Positions 21,140-29,085 of a DNA stretch of 64,000 nt are shown in pieces (the stretch's first letter is position 1; every line of letters starts with the position of its first letter). Where the stretch lies: contig CAWFYJ010000003.1 of assembly GCA_963820055.1 (NCBI GenBank), forward strand, positions 1-64,000. Direction: 5' to 3'. The translations under genes and the position numbers were made by a program. This DNA comes from RHKX01 sp963820055. Its GTDB lineage: Bacteria > Actinomycetota > Thermoleophilia > Solirubrobacterales > 70-9. Under the pieces are notes generated by a model, which was not told where the DNA came from, did no database searches, and was given only the letters and a program-made list of their open reading frames with translations.

Positions 21140-22777
21140 TTAGGGACCGGGCGGGAATGGCGAGGCCGTCGAAGCCGCATCCGCCGCCACCGACTCGGCC
21201 TCGCGCACGGCGGCGCCCTCGAGGGCGTTCGCGAGTGCGCGGACATAGGCCTGGGCGGACGCCTCGATGATGTCCGTCGAGACTCCCTGACCGCTGGCCA
21301 GGCGCCCGTGGGCGCGGAGCATCACGGTCACCTCGCCGAGGGCGTCGTCGCCCTCGCCGACCGCCGAGACGGTGAACTGGCTGAGCTCGCAGCGGGTGTC
21401 GACCGCCGTCTGGATGGCGCCGAAGACGGCGTCCACCGGCCCGTCGCCGCCGGACTCGCCGGTGACCTCCTCGCCGGCGGGAGTCGTGATGCCGACGCGG
21501 GCCAGCGGCTCGCGGCGGCTGCCCGCTTCGACCTCAAACCAGGCGAGCTCGTACTTCTGGGACGCCTCTCGCATCTCGTCGGAGACGATCGCCTCGAGAT
21601 CCAGCGAAGTGACCTGCTTCTTCTTGTCCGCGAGCTCCTTGAACCGCTTGAAGGCCTGGTTGAGCGCGTTGCCCTCGACGACGAAGCCGAGCTGTTGCAG
21701 CGCATCCTTGAGCGCGTGCCGGCCGGAGTGCTTGCCCAGGACGATCTGGTTGGAGTCGAGCCCGACGTCGCGGGCATCCATGATCTCGAACGTCGTCCGC
21801 TCCTTTAGGACCCCGTCCTGGTGGATGCCGGATTCGTGCGCGAACGCGTTGCGGCCGACGATCGCCTTGTTCGGCTGGACGACGTAGCCGGTGAACCGCG
21901 AGACCATCCGGCTCGTGCGTGCCAGTTCGGTCGTCTCGAGACCCGTGTCGAAGCCGTGGTCGCCGCGCCTCGTCCGGAGGAGCATCACGATCTCCTCCAG
22001 CGAGCAGTTGCCGGCGCGCTCGCCGATCCCGTTGACGGCGCATTCGACCTGGCGGGCTCCGGCGAGAACTCCCGCGAAGGAGTTCGCGACGGCCAGGCCC
22101 AGGTCGTCGTGGCAGTGGACCGACAGGCGGACGCCGGCGAGGGCGGGCAGCATCTCGTAGAGCTTCCGCAGGTACTCGGTGTACTCCTCGGGCGTCGTGT
22201 AGCCGACGGTGTCGGGGATGTTGATCACACCGGCCCCCTCGGCGATCGCGATCCCACAGACCTCGGCGGTGAACTCGATGTCGGCCCGGGTCGCGTCCAT
22301 CGGCGAGAACTCGACGTCCTCGCAGAGTTTGCGGGCGTGTGCGACGGCGGCCTTGGCCTGCCCCTTGACGTCCTCGCGGTCGGTCCGGAGCTGATGCTCG
22401 ATGTGGATGTCGGAGGTCGAGATGAACGTGTGGATGCGCGGCCGGTCGGCATCCTTGACGGCGCCCCACGCGGCATCGATGTCGCCCTTCTGGGTGCGCG
22501 CCAGGCCGCAGACGACCGGGCCCGAGACCGTCCGGGCGATCGCCTCGACCGCCGCGAAGTCGCCTGGGGAGGTGATCGGGAAGCCGGCCTCGATCACGTC
22601 GACGCCGAGGCGCGCCAGCTGACCGGCGATCTCGACCTTCTCCTGGGTGTTGAGGGAGATGCCCGGTGACTGCTCCCCGTCGCGCAGCGTTGTGTCGAAG
22701 ATCTCGACCCGCTCGTAGCCGTCGTTCCCAGTTACGTCCTCGTTGCCTCGTTCGGAGGCGTTTCGATCAGCGCTCAC
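21140..22777 (-). CDS. leuA: 2-isopropylmalate synthase
   Basis: First committed step of leucine synthesis: acetyl-CoA plus 2-oxoisovalerate to 2-isopropylmalate. 545 residues from GTG 22777, which has GAGAAGGAG centred 6 nt upstream; the longer upstream frame to 23092 is rejected. Visible: VEIFDTTLRDGEQSPGISLN (residues about 22-41), SVHCHDDLGLAVANS (HxH metal ligands), VNGIGERAGNCSLEE, GRNAFAHESGIHQDG and a C-terminal leucine-sensing domain from about 400 (ARVGITTPAGEEVTGESGGD). It is preceded by a Leu-rich leader whose codons can pair with its ribosome-binding site. This is the long LeuA1 type. Confidence 0.97.
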   Translation of the reverse strand: MSADRNASERGNEDVTGNDGYERVEIFDTTLRDGEQSPGISLNTQEKVEIAGQLARLGVDVIEAGFPITSPGDFAAVEAIARTVSGPVVCGLARTQKGDIDAAWGAVKDADRPRIHTFISTSDIHIEHQLRTDREDVKGQAKAAVAHARKLCEDVEFSPMDATRADIEFTAEVCGIAIAEGAGVINIPDTVGYTTPEEYTEYLRKLYEMLPALAGVRLSVHCHDDLGLAVANSFAGVLAGARQVECAVNGIGERAGNCSLEEIVMLLRTRRGDHGFDTGLETTELARTSRMVSRFTGYVVQPNKAIVGRNAFAHESGIHQDGVLKERTTFEIMDARDVGLDSNQIVLGKHSGRHALKDALQQLGFVVEGNALNQAFKRFKELADKKKQVTSLDLEAIVSDEMREASQKYELAWFEVEAGSRREPLARVGITTPAGEEVTGESGGDGPVDAVFGAIQTAVDTRCELSQFTVSAVGEGDDALGEVTVMLRAHGRLASGQGVSTDIIEASAQAYVRALANALEGAAVREAESVAADAASTASPFPPGP

Positions 22778-22783
22778 CGCTGA

Positions 22784-22792
22784 CTCCTTCTC
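22784..22792 (-). promoter_or_regulatory. leuA ribosome-binding site complementary to the leader Leu codons
   Basis: GAGAAGGAG six bases before GTG 22777 is a strong Shine-Dalgarno sequence. Its exact 9-nt complement, CTCCTTCTC, is Leu codons 11-13 of the leader peptide (22872-22864). The two segments are 71 nt apart, so they can pair as a long-range stem that would hide the ribosome-binding site when no ribosome occupies the leader codons. Confidence 0.65.
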
Positions 22793-22842
22793 TCTCGTTG
22801 GTCGGATTCCCTTTTCTCTCGCGGCTATCGCGCCGCCCAGCG

Positions 22843-22902
22843 CTATTCCCCCCGGAGGGGGAGGAGAAGGAGAAGCGCGAGGCTGGTCGGCCGGGGGGTC
22901 AT
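22843..22902 (-). CDS. leuL: Leucine-rich leader peptide of leuA
   Basis: An uncalled 19-codon frame upstream of leuA encodes MTPRPTSLALLLLLPLRGE and ends at TAG 22843. Seven residues are leucine, five of them consecutive (CTT CTC CTT CTC CTC). ATG 22902 is the only in-frame start, with TAG five codons upstream, and has no ribosome-binding site, but the predicted promoter puts the transcript start within about 3 nt, so it may be leaderless. Leucine-coding leaders or LEU elements before actinobacterial leuA are established knowledge. Here the Leu codons are themselves the complement of the leuA Shine-Dalgarno sequence. The gene symbol is by analogy. Confidence 0.7.
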   Translation of the reverse strand: MTPRPTSLALLLLLPLRGE

Positions 22903-22911
22903 CCGGCAGGG

Positions 22912-22939
22912 ACTCTAGCGAACACGGTGAACAGAGCAA
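22912..22939 (-). promoter_or_regulatory. Predicted leuA promoter
   Basis: TTGCTC (22939-22934) and TAGAGT (22917-22912) on the minus strand are 16 nt apart and resemble -35 and -10 boxes. Transcription would begin around 22905-22902, at or just before the leader ATG. It lies within the 184-bp gap to the divergent permease gene. Confidence 0.45.
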
Positions 22940-22961
22940 CCACGACCGAAGGCGTTTTCCC

Positions 22962-24089
22962 ATGAGCAGCGACAAGATCGAATCATCGACCGTGTTCAGG
23001 ATCGTCGCGGTCGCAATCCTCACGATCGCCGCCGCCGCCCTGCTCGGCCTGATCGTCGTCAAGGTCGACACGACGATCCGCTGGCTCGTCACCGCGACGT
23101 TCCTCGCCCTCGTGCTCGCGCCCGGCGTCGAGTTGATCCAGCGGATCCCGTTCCGCGGCCATCACGCGCCGCGCTGGCTCGCCGCCGTCCTGACGTTCGT
23201 GATCGCCTTCCTCGCCCTCGGCTTCCTCGTCCTCAACGTGATCCCGCCGATGGTCGACGAGGTCGAACAGGTCGGGACGCTCGGCCCCGGCTACGTTCGC
23301 GACGCCGAGGACTGGGCCAACGACAACGACCAGTTCCGCGACCTCAACTCGCAATACCACCTGACCGCGACCCTGAAGACCCAGGCCGCCGAGCTCCCCA
23401 GCCGCTTCTCGAGCGCCGCCGGCGAGCTCGAGTCGTTCACCGTCGCCCTCCTCAAGCACCTCGTCAGCGCCGTCACCGTCCTCGTCCTCGCGTTCTTCCT
23501 GCTGCTCGAGGGCCCCGGTCTGCTCGATCGCGTCCTGCGCTGGATCGGCGGCGAGCGCGAGCGCCGCGGTCGCGAGATCGCCGCCGGCGTATACAGCGTG
23601 GTCAAGGGCTACGTGACCGTCAACCTCGCCCTCGCCATCGCGGCGGGCATGTTCACGTGGGGAATGCTCGAGATCCTCGGCGTCGACCTCGCCGTGCCGA
23701 TGGCCATCCTCGTCGCCCTCTTCGACCTCGTGCCGCTGATCGGGCTGACGATCGGCGGGATCGTCGTCGCCGCGGTCGCCGCCCTCCACTCCTTCCCGGA
23801 CGCGATGCTGGTCTGGATCGTGGCCTTCGTCGCCTACCAGCAGATCCAGGACCGGCTCGTCCAGCCGCTGCTCTACGGCCGCGCCGTGAAGGTCAACCCC
23901 CTGATCGCGATCCTCGTGCTCTTCGCCGGCGCCCAGATCGCGGGCATCCTCGGCGCCCTGATCGCGATTCCCGTCGCCGCGTCGATCGCGGTCGTCTTCA
24001 AGGTGCTGATGCCGGAACGCGGCACCGCCGAGGCCGACGACGAGGACGAGCCCGAAGCCCCGGCCGACGCCCGGCCTCAGCCCGCCTGA
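22962..24089 (+). CDS. AI-2E family permease
   Basis: A 375-residue polytopic membrane protein of the AI-2E (PF01594-type) family. About eight membrane segments: two near the N-terminus (residues 13-35 and 40-60), one near 72-93, a soluble region about 100-160, and a C-terminal bundle including SAVTVLVLAFFLLLEGPGLLD and DRLVQPLLYGRAVKVNPLIAILVLFAGAQIAGILGALIAIPVAA, which holds the family-typical IQDRLVQPLLYG. Substrates of the family vary and many members are not AI-2 exporters. ATG 22962 is the start of the homologous part. The acidic tail overlaps the convergent gene by 13 nt. Confidence 0.85.
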   Translation: MSSDKIESSTVFRIVAVAILTIAAAALLGLIVVKVDTTIRWLVTATFLALVLAPGVELIQRIPFRGHHAPRWLAAVLTFVIAFLALGFLVLNVIPPMVDEVEQVGTLGPGYVRDAEDWANDNDQFRDLNSQYHLTATLKTQAAELPSRFSSAAGELESFTVALLKHLVSAVTVLVLAFFLLLEGPGLLDRVLRWIGGERERRGREIAAGVYSVVKGYVTVNLALAIAAGMFTWGMLEILGVDLAVPMAILVALFDLVPLIGLTIGGIVVAAVAALHSFPDAMLVWIVAFVAYQQIQDRLVQPLLYGRAVKVNPLIAILVLFAGAQIAGILGALIAIPVAASIAVVFKVLMPERGTAEADDEDEPEAPADARPQPA

Positions 24090-24862
24090 CCGTCGTCGGC
24101 CGAGCCGCGGTGCAGCGACTCGCGGACGTGCCGCATCGACGGGACGTGAGGCACCTCGAGCGACCGGCGGCCCTCGAACCGTGCCCGGGCCCTGGCCCTC
24201 TTCTTCTCGCTTCGGTAGAAGAGCCGCGCCCATGGTGAGGTCGGCCGGCCGAGGCGGAGTGCTCCGATCAGCGACAGGAACGGCACGACGAGTCCGAGCA
24301 GGGCGACGCCGAACTTCTCCTTCGCGCAGTTGACCAGCCCGAAGATGAGCCCGCCGACGCCGACGAACCCGATCACCGCGTGGACGGCGATCGCGACGTC
24401 GTCGGCGGCATCGACCCAGACGGTGAACCCGAGGACGCCGAAGCTGGCGATGATCCCGGCGACGATCACCGCGTCGATCGACTTGCGGCCCTCGGCGGAC
24501 CAGTAGACGTCCTTGAGCTCGAGCCAGAGCGCGAACTCATCGAGCGTCAGGCCGGTGCCGATGCCGAAGGCCGCGGCGACGATCTCCCGTCCCGGCGGCT
24601 CGGGGGAGATGACGATCCCGACCCAGCCGGCGATCATCAGCAGCAGGATCCCCCAGACGAGGTGGTGGATGTGGGTGCCGCCGACCTCGACGTTCCCGGG
24701 CCACCAGCTGACCTGGGCGCGGATCATGTGGGCGCTCGTCCGGATGAACGCGAACGTGCCGAGGAAGAAGACGAGGTAGATGAACGCCGCGAGGCGATGG
24801 GTGTCGACGATGTGCTCGTTGAAGAAGCTGCCGATGCCGGCCAGCTGGAGCAACGCGGTCAC
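24077..24862 (-). CDS. Conserved integral membrane protein, function unknown
   Basis: 261 residues with about six predicted membrane segments. A histidine-rich stretch VEVGGTHIHHLVWGILLLM (residues about 58-76), followed by FGIGTGLTLDEFALWLELKDVYWSAEGR (about 97-125, acidic), could coordinate a metal. A basic cytosolic tail (EKKRARARARFEGRR) ends the protein. I recognise the type from actinobacterial genomes but no function. GTG 24862 overlaps the stop of the VAT1-like reductase gene (GTGA), so they are co-translated. Its 3' end overlaps the convergent permease gene by 13 nt. Confidence 0.75.
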   Translation of the reverse strand: MTALLQLAGIGSFFNEHIVDTHRLAAFIYLVFFLGTFAFIRTSAHMIRAQVSWWPGNVEVGGTHIHHLVWGILLLMIAGWVGIVISPEPPGREIVAAAFGIGTGLTLDEFALWLELKDVYWSAEGRKSIDAVIVAGIIASFGVLGFTVWVDAADDVAIAVHAVIGFVGVGGLIFGLVNCAKEKFGVALLGLVVPFLSLIGALRLGRPTSPWARLFYRSEKKRARARARFEGRRSLEVPHVPSMRHVRESLHRGSADDGQAG

Positions 24863-25890
24863 GGCACGAGGACGACCTTGCCGACGTTGCGGCGCTCGTG
24901 GATGAAGCGGTGCGCTTCAGGCGCGTCGGCGAATGGGAACGCGGCGGCCACGACCGGCTGGATGCGTGCCGACGCGAGATCGTCGCCGAGCGGCTCGACG
25001 ACGCGGTCGAGGCTTCCCTCCCGGTCCCACCAATGGAGCATGTTGAGCCCGAACACCCCCTTGTTCTCGTTCATGATCCCCATGCTCTTCCACCAGGGCA
25101 TCGTCGCGGTGGTCATCCGCGCAAGGCTCTTGAGGACGGCCGGGATGTTGCGGCCCTCGCCGGTCTGGACCTCGCTGAGGCCGTAGCAGACGAGCCTGCC
25201 GCCGGGCCGCAGCAGGCGGTAGTCCTTACGGAAGCTGGTCGGGCCGATCGCGTCGAAAGCGATGTCGATCCCCTCTCCCCCGGTCAGGCGCGCGACGGCC
25301 TCCTCGAAGTCGACGGAGCGGTAGTCGATCGCGTGGGTCACGCCCTGGGCGCGGATCGCGTCGTGCTTGGAGGCCGACGCGGTGCCGAAGATCTCGGCGC
25401 CGCGGGCTGCGGCGATCTGCGTGGCCGAGATGCCGACCCCGCCGGCGGCGGCGTGGATCAGAACCCGGTCGCCCTCGCGGAGGCCGCCCATCAGGACGAG
25501 CCCGGCGTAGGCGGTGCCGTAGTTGACGGGAACCGCAGCCCCCTGCTCGAAGCTGAGCCCCTCCGGCAGCGGCAGGACGTCGCGCTCGGCGACGGTGCAG
25601 AGCTCGGCGTAGCCGCCGAACCTGGTGCCCGCCATGACCCGGTCCCCGACGGCCACCGAGTCGACGCCTTCGCCGACCGACTCGACGAGGCCCGACACCT
25701 CGTAGCCGACGACGCACGGCGGCTTCGGGGCGTCCGGGTACATCCCGGTCCGGGCGAGCAGGTCGGCGAAGTTGATCCCGGCGGCCCGGACCTCGATCCG
25801 GACCTCTCCCGGAGCCACCTGCGGGTCCCGGCGCTCCTGGACTTCAAGGACCTCCGGCCCCCCGTGCCTAGCAATGACGACAGCTCGCAT
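24859..25890 (-). CDS. Zinc-independent MDR oxidoreductase (quinone reductase / VAT1-like)
   Basis: A 343-residue medium-chain dehydrogenase: N-terminal GroES-like fold (VVIARHGGPEVLEVQERRDP, INFADLLARTGMYP, VGYEVSGLVESVGEGV) and a nucleotide-binding fold with HAAAGGVGISATQIA (residues about 147-161). It lacks the zinc-ligand set of alcohol dehydrogenases. The insert SMGIMNENKGVFGLNMLHWW (about 265-285) is typical of the VAT1 subgroup of NADPH:quinone reductases. Start ATG 25890. It overlaps the membrane protein gene by 4 nt. The physiological substrate is unknown. Confidence 0.88.
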   Translation of the reverse strand: MRAVVIARHGGPEVLEVQERRDPQVAPGEVRIEVRAAGINFADLLARTGMYPDAPKPPCVVGYEVSGLVESVGEGVDSVAVGDRVMAGTRFGGYAELCTVAERDVLPLPEGLSFEQGAAVPVNYGTAYAGLVLMGGLREGDRVLIHAAAGGVGISATQIAAARGAEIFGTASASKHDAIRAQGVTHAIDYRSVDFEEAVARLTGGEGIDIAFDAIGPTSFRKDYRLLRPGGRLVCYGLSEVQTGEGRNIPAVLKSLARMTTATMPWWKSMGIMNENKGVFGLNMLHWWDREGSLDRVVEPLGDDLASARIQPVVAAAFPFADAPEAHRFIHERRNVGKVVLVP

Positions 25891-25906
25891 TCGACGACCC
25901 TACCGT

Positions 25907-25990
25907 CGCCTAACCGGCCTCGCCGACAGCCGGCGAACCGGTGCAGAGCCGCTCCGGCGACCTGACCGTCCGCCGCCTAACCGGCCTCGC
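25907..25990. repeat. 17-bp direct repeat pair in the intergenic region before serA's 3' end
   Basis: CGCCTAACCGGCCTCGC occurs at 25907-25923 and again at 25974-25990, both preceded by a short ACCGT-containing stretch, with starts 67 bp apart. Together with two hairpins further on they fill the 220-bp gap between the VAT1-like gene start and the serA stop, which holds no gene. The pair may mark a local duplication. Confidence 0.5.
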
Positions 25991-25998
25991 ACCGTTTC

Positions 25999-26034
25999 CG
26001 GCGGCCCCGCAGGGCGAAGCCCGAGGAGCCGCCG
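25999..26034 (-). repeat. Hairpin element A downstream of serA
   Basis: A 7-bp outer stem (CGGCGGC/GCCGCCG) encloses a perfect 4-bp mini-hairpin GGGC-TTC-GCCC on the minus strand, with TCCTC before it and TGC after it. It is a looser relative of the CTCC..GTCC family and lies 34 bp from element B. Confidence 0.45.
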
Positions 26035-26067
26035 TGATTCAGGCGAGGCCGGAGCCGCGCCAACGAC

Positions 26068-26103
26068 GGCATATGCCCGGACGCGAAGCGGAGGACATAT
26101 GCC
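26068..26103 (-). repeat. Hairpin element B directly after serA
   Basis: A perfect 8-bp stem (GGCATATG/CATATGCC) encloses CTCC-GCTTCGC-GTCC on the minus strand. The 15-nt core differs by a single base from the core after cysE (CTCCGCTGCGCGTCC), while the stems are unrelated. The flank GAAGATCACT between the serA stop and the stem resembles the flanks after cysE and leuA. No T-tract. Confidence 0.6.
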
Positions 26104-26113
26104 AGTGATCTTC

Positions 26114-27703
26114 TTAGAAGTCGACGGCCTTGCCGCGGTGGAAGTCGTCGCGGCCGGCGATCTCGGCGACGACCTCGGCGGGCACGGGCGCGTCGGTCGT
26201 CAGCGCCATCACCGCCTCGGGTGCGTCGCTCTCGGCGCCGACGGCGGCGGAGACGATGTTCGCCCCGTGCTCGCCGAACGTCGAGCCGACGAGACCGATC
26301 ATGCCGGGCTTGTCGGTGTAGCGGAAGACGACGATGTGCTCGGCGAAGGGCAGGTAGAAGTCCTGCCCCCAGGCGCGGACCAGGTAGGGATCGTTTCGCG
26401 GCCCGACGCCGGTTCCGGCGACCTCGACGGTCTCGCCGCCGGACTCGATCCGGACGGTGACCAGCTCGGTGAAGTCCGGGGAAACCGTGTCCGTCGTCTC
26501 GACGAGGTCGATGCCGCGGTCCTCGGCGACGGTCGGCGCGTTGACGAGGTTGACCGGTTCCTCCGTATGCCCGGAGAGGATCCCGACGAGCACCGAGATG
26601 CCGAGCAGCCGCGTGTCGTGCTCGGCGAGGCGCCCGCGGATGTCGACCTCGACGCGGTCGACGGACCCGTTGCCGAGCCCCTGGGCGAGGCGGCCGAGCT
26701 TTTCGCAGAGGGGCACGAACGGCGCCAGGGCCTCCATGGTCTCGGGCCTTACTGCGGTGATGTTGACGGCGTTGGTTACGACCCCGCCGGTCAGCGCCGC
26801 GGCGATCTGCTCCGCGGTGACGGTCCCGGCCCGGTCCTGGGCCTCGGCCGTCGAGGCGCCGAGGTGCGGCGTGACGACGACGTCGTCGCGGCCGAACAGC
26901 GGGTGCTCGGTCATCGGCTCCGCCGGGAAGACGTCGAGGGCGGCGCCGGCGGCCTTGCCGGAGTCGAGCGCGGCCTCGAGCGCCTCGAGGTCGATGAGCT
27001 CGCCGCGGGCGCAGTTGACGATCCGGACGCCGTCCTTCATCTTCGCCAGCGCCTCGGCATCGATCCAGTCGATCGTCTCGGGGGTCTTCGGGAGGTGGAT
27101 CGTGATCAGGTCGGCACGCGCGTAGAGCTCGTCGATGTCGACGCCTTCGACGCCGAGCTCGCGGAAACGCTCGGCCGAAACGAACTTGTCGAAGGCGACG
27201 ACGTCCATGTCGAAGGCGAGCGCACGGCGGGCGACGAGCTGGCCGATCCGCCCGAACCCGATGACGCCGAGCGTCTTCCCGTAGAGCTCGTTGCCGCCGA
27301 ACCGCGAGCGCGCCCACTCGCCCTGGGCGAGGGTCGCGTGGGCCTGCGGCACGTTGCGGAACAGCGCCAGCGCGAGGGCCATCGTGTGTTCGGCGGCGGC
27401 GACCGAGTTGGACTCGGGCGCGTTGGCGACGATGATCCCGCGTTTCGTCGCCGCCTCGATGTCGACGTTGTCGACGCCGGTGCCGGCCCGGCCGATGGCG
27501 CGCAGCTTCGTCGCCCGGCCGATCAGGTCGGCGGTCATCTTCGTGGCGGAGCGGATCAGGATTGCGTCGAACTCCGCGATCCGGCTCTCGAGCTCGCCGT
27601 CGGGCCAGTCGGTGCCGACCTCGACGTCGAAGCTCTCCCGCAGCAGGTCGATTCCCGCGTCGGCGATCTTTTCCTTGACGAGGACCTTCGGCCTCTCACT
27701 CAT
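26114..27703 (-). CDS. serA: D-3-phosphoglycerate dehydrogenase
   Basis: First step of serine synthesis: oxidation of 3-phosphoglycerate with NAD. The long actinobacterial type, 529 residues: substrate and NAD domain (GRAGTGVDNVDIEAATKRG; LGVIGFGRIGQLVARRALAF; catalytic RxxE and His regions in NCARGELIDLEALEAAL and FGRDDVVVTPHLGASTAEAQ), an intervening regulatory domain (about 315-450) and a C-terminal ACT domain (FRYTDKPGMIGLVGSTFGEH) that would sense serine. ATG 27703 follows GGAGGAG six bases away; a longer frame to 27793 is rejected. The class V aminotransferase gene ends 49 nt upstream. Confidence 0.97.
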   Translation of the reverse strand: MSERPKVLVKEKIADAGIDLLRESFDVEVGTDWPDGELESRIAEFDAILIRSATKMTADLIGRATKLRAIGRAGTGVDNVDIEAATKRGIIVANAPESNSVAAAEHTMALALALFRNVPQAHATLAQGEWARSRFGGNELYGKTLGVIGFGRIGQLVARRALAFDMDVVAFDKFVSAERFRELGVEGVDIDELYARADLITIHLPKTPETIDWIDAEALAKMKDGVRIVNCARGELIDLEALEAALDSGKAAGAALDVFPAEPMTEHPLFGRDDVVVTPHLGASTAEAQDRAGTVTAEQIAAALTGGVVTNAVNITAVRPETMEALAPFVPLCEKLGRLAQGLGNGSVDRVEVDIRGRLAEHDTRLLGISVLVGILSGHTEEPVNLVNAPTVAEDRGIDLVETTDTVSPDFTELVTVRIESGGETVEVAGTGVGPRNDPYLVRAWGQDFYLPFAEHIVVFRYTDKPGMIGLVGSTFGEHGANIVSAAVGAESDAPEAVMALTTDAPVPAEVVAEIAGRDDFHRGKAVDF

Positions 27704-27752
27704 CGGCTTCTCCTCCGGGTTCTCGGGCAGTTGCTGTTTGTGGCGCGGCGGA

Positions 27753-28937
27753 TCAGCCGACCGGGGCCGGCGAGCCGGCCTCGCTGAAGACACTCTGGGC
27801 AGCGGCGACGCCGGCTCCGGCCTCGACGTCGTGGCCGAGGTCGCGCAACGCCATCTCGAGGGCGCTGAGCGCGATCACGATGTCGAAGGCGCCGTAGTAG
27901 CCGCAGTGGGCGATCCGGACGATCTTGCCCTTCAGGTGGCCCTGTCCGCCCGCGGCCGTGACGCCATAGACGTCGCGCATCGTCTTCGGAACGGCGGCCC
28001 CGTCGATCCCGTCCGGCAGCCTCGCCGCGGTGACGACGTTCGCGTCCGGGTCATCCGGGCCGAACCGCTCGAGGCCGAGTCCGGCAATGCCCGCACGGGC
28101 GCCGCGGGCGAGGATCGCATGGCGCTCGAAGACGCCGTCGAGACCCTCGGTGAAGATCTGCTCGAGGGCGACGTCGAGCCCCCGGAACAGGGTCACGGCC
28201 GTCGTGAACGGCGAATCGGGCGGCGACTTGCGCTGGCCGTTGGCCGTCTTGGCCCAGTCGAAGTAGTAACGGCCACCCGGGCCCTCGGCGGCGAGGTCGA
28301 GCGCACGCTGCGAGACGGAGGCGAAACCGAGGCCCGGAGGGCACATCAGTGACTTCTGCGAGCCGGAGACGACCACGTCGACCCCCCACTCGTCCTGCTT
28401 GAGCTCGGCGGCACCGAGGCCGGAGACGGCATCGACACAGAGGATCGCGCCGTGGTCGCGGGCGACCGCGGCGAGGGCGGCGATGTCGTTGAGGACCCCG
28501 GTCGAGGTCTCCGACTGGGTCGTGAAGACGACCTTCGGCTTCGGATCCATCGCGGCGAGGGCGGCGTCGACGCGGTCGGGATCGACCTTCTCGCCCCACT
28601 CGAAGGCGAGGTGCTCGAGGTCGGCCCCGAACGCCTCGCAGAGCTCGGCCCAGCGCTCGCCGAACTTCCCGCAGGAGGCGACGAGGGCGGGCTCGCCGGG
28701 GCGGGTCAGGTTGGCGACGGCGGACTCGAGGGCGCCCGAGCCCGTCGATGCGAAGCAGAGGACGTCGTTCTCCGAACGGAAGACCTTCGGCAGCCGCTCG
28801 AGGCAGCGCTCGTAGATCTCGATGAAGGCCGGTGCGCGGTGGTAGAGGATCGGCTCGGCCATGACCTGGGAGACGGCCGGCGGAAGCGGCGTCGGTCCGG
28901 CGGTCATCAGGTACTGCTTGGGATAGATGTCGGCCAC
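27753..28937 (-). CDS. Class V aminotransferase, possibly the serine-pathway transaminase
   Basis: A 394-residue PLP enzyme of the alanine/serine-glyoxylate aminotransferase type. MTAGPTPLPPAVSQVMAEPI is the usual N-terminal substrate loop; FASTGSGALESAVANL binds the PLP phosphate, LCVDAVSGLGAAEL carries the PLP Asp, and VVSGSQKSLMCPPGLGF contains the PLP lysine (about residue 193). It lies just upstream of serA on the same strand, which suggests it transaminates 3-phosphohydroxypyruvate or a related keto acid in place of SerC. That is inferred from context; glyoxylate transamination is the alternative. Start GTG 28937 follows GAGGAG. Confidence 0.85.
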   Translation of the reverse strand: MADIYPKQYLMTAGPTPLPPAVSQVMAEPILYHRAPAFIEIYERCLERLPKVFRSENDVLCFASTGSGALESAVANLTRPGEPALVASCGKFGERWAELCEAFGADLEHLAFEWGEKVDPDRVDAALAAMDPKPKVVFTTQSETSTGVLNDIAALAAVARDHGAILCVDAVSGLGAAELKQDEWGVDVVVSGSQKSLMCPPGLGFASVSQRALDLAAEGPGGRYYFDWAKTANGQRKSPPDSPFTTAVTLFRGLDVALEQIFTEGLDGVFERHAILARGARAGIAGLGLERFGPDDPDANVVTAARLPDGIDGAAVPKTMRDVYGVTAAGGQGHLKGKIVRIAHCGYYGAFDIVIALSALEMALRDLGHDVEAGAGVAAAQSVFSEAGSPAPVG

Positions 28938-29085
28938 CGGGCTCCTCGGGTTCGTGTTCTGGCGTCGGGGCGATCGCTCACCGGCGATCGGGCCGGACAG
29001 GTTACGCGGTCGTCAGGACGGGCGAGGGGTCCGGGCCCGTGCCTATATTGCGGCCCGCAGTACAGCTACGGAGGGAGCAACCACC

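Noticed and set aside
25907..26103. CRISPR-like repeats in the serA downstream region
   Set aside because: Only two copies of a 17-bp repeat with no regular spacers, and no cas genes in the window.
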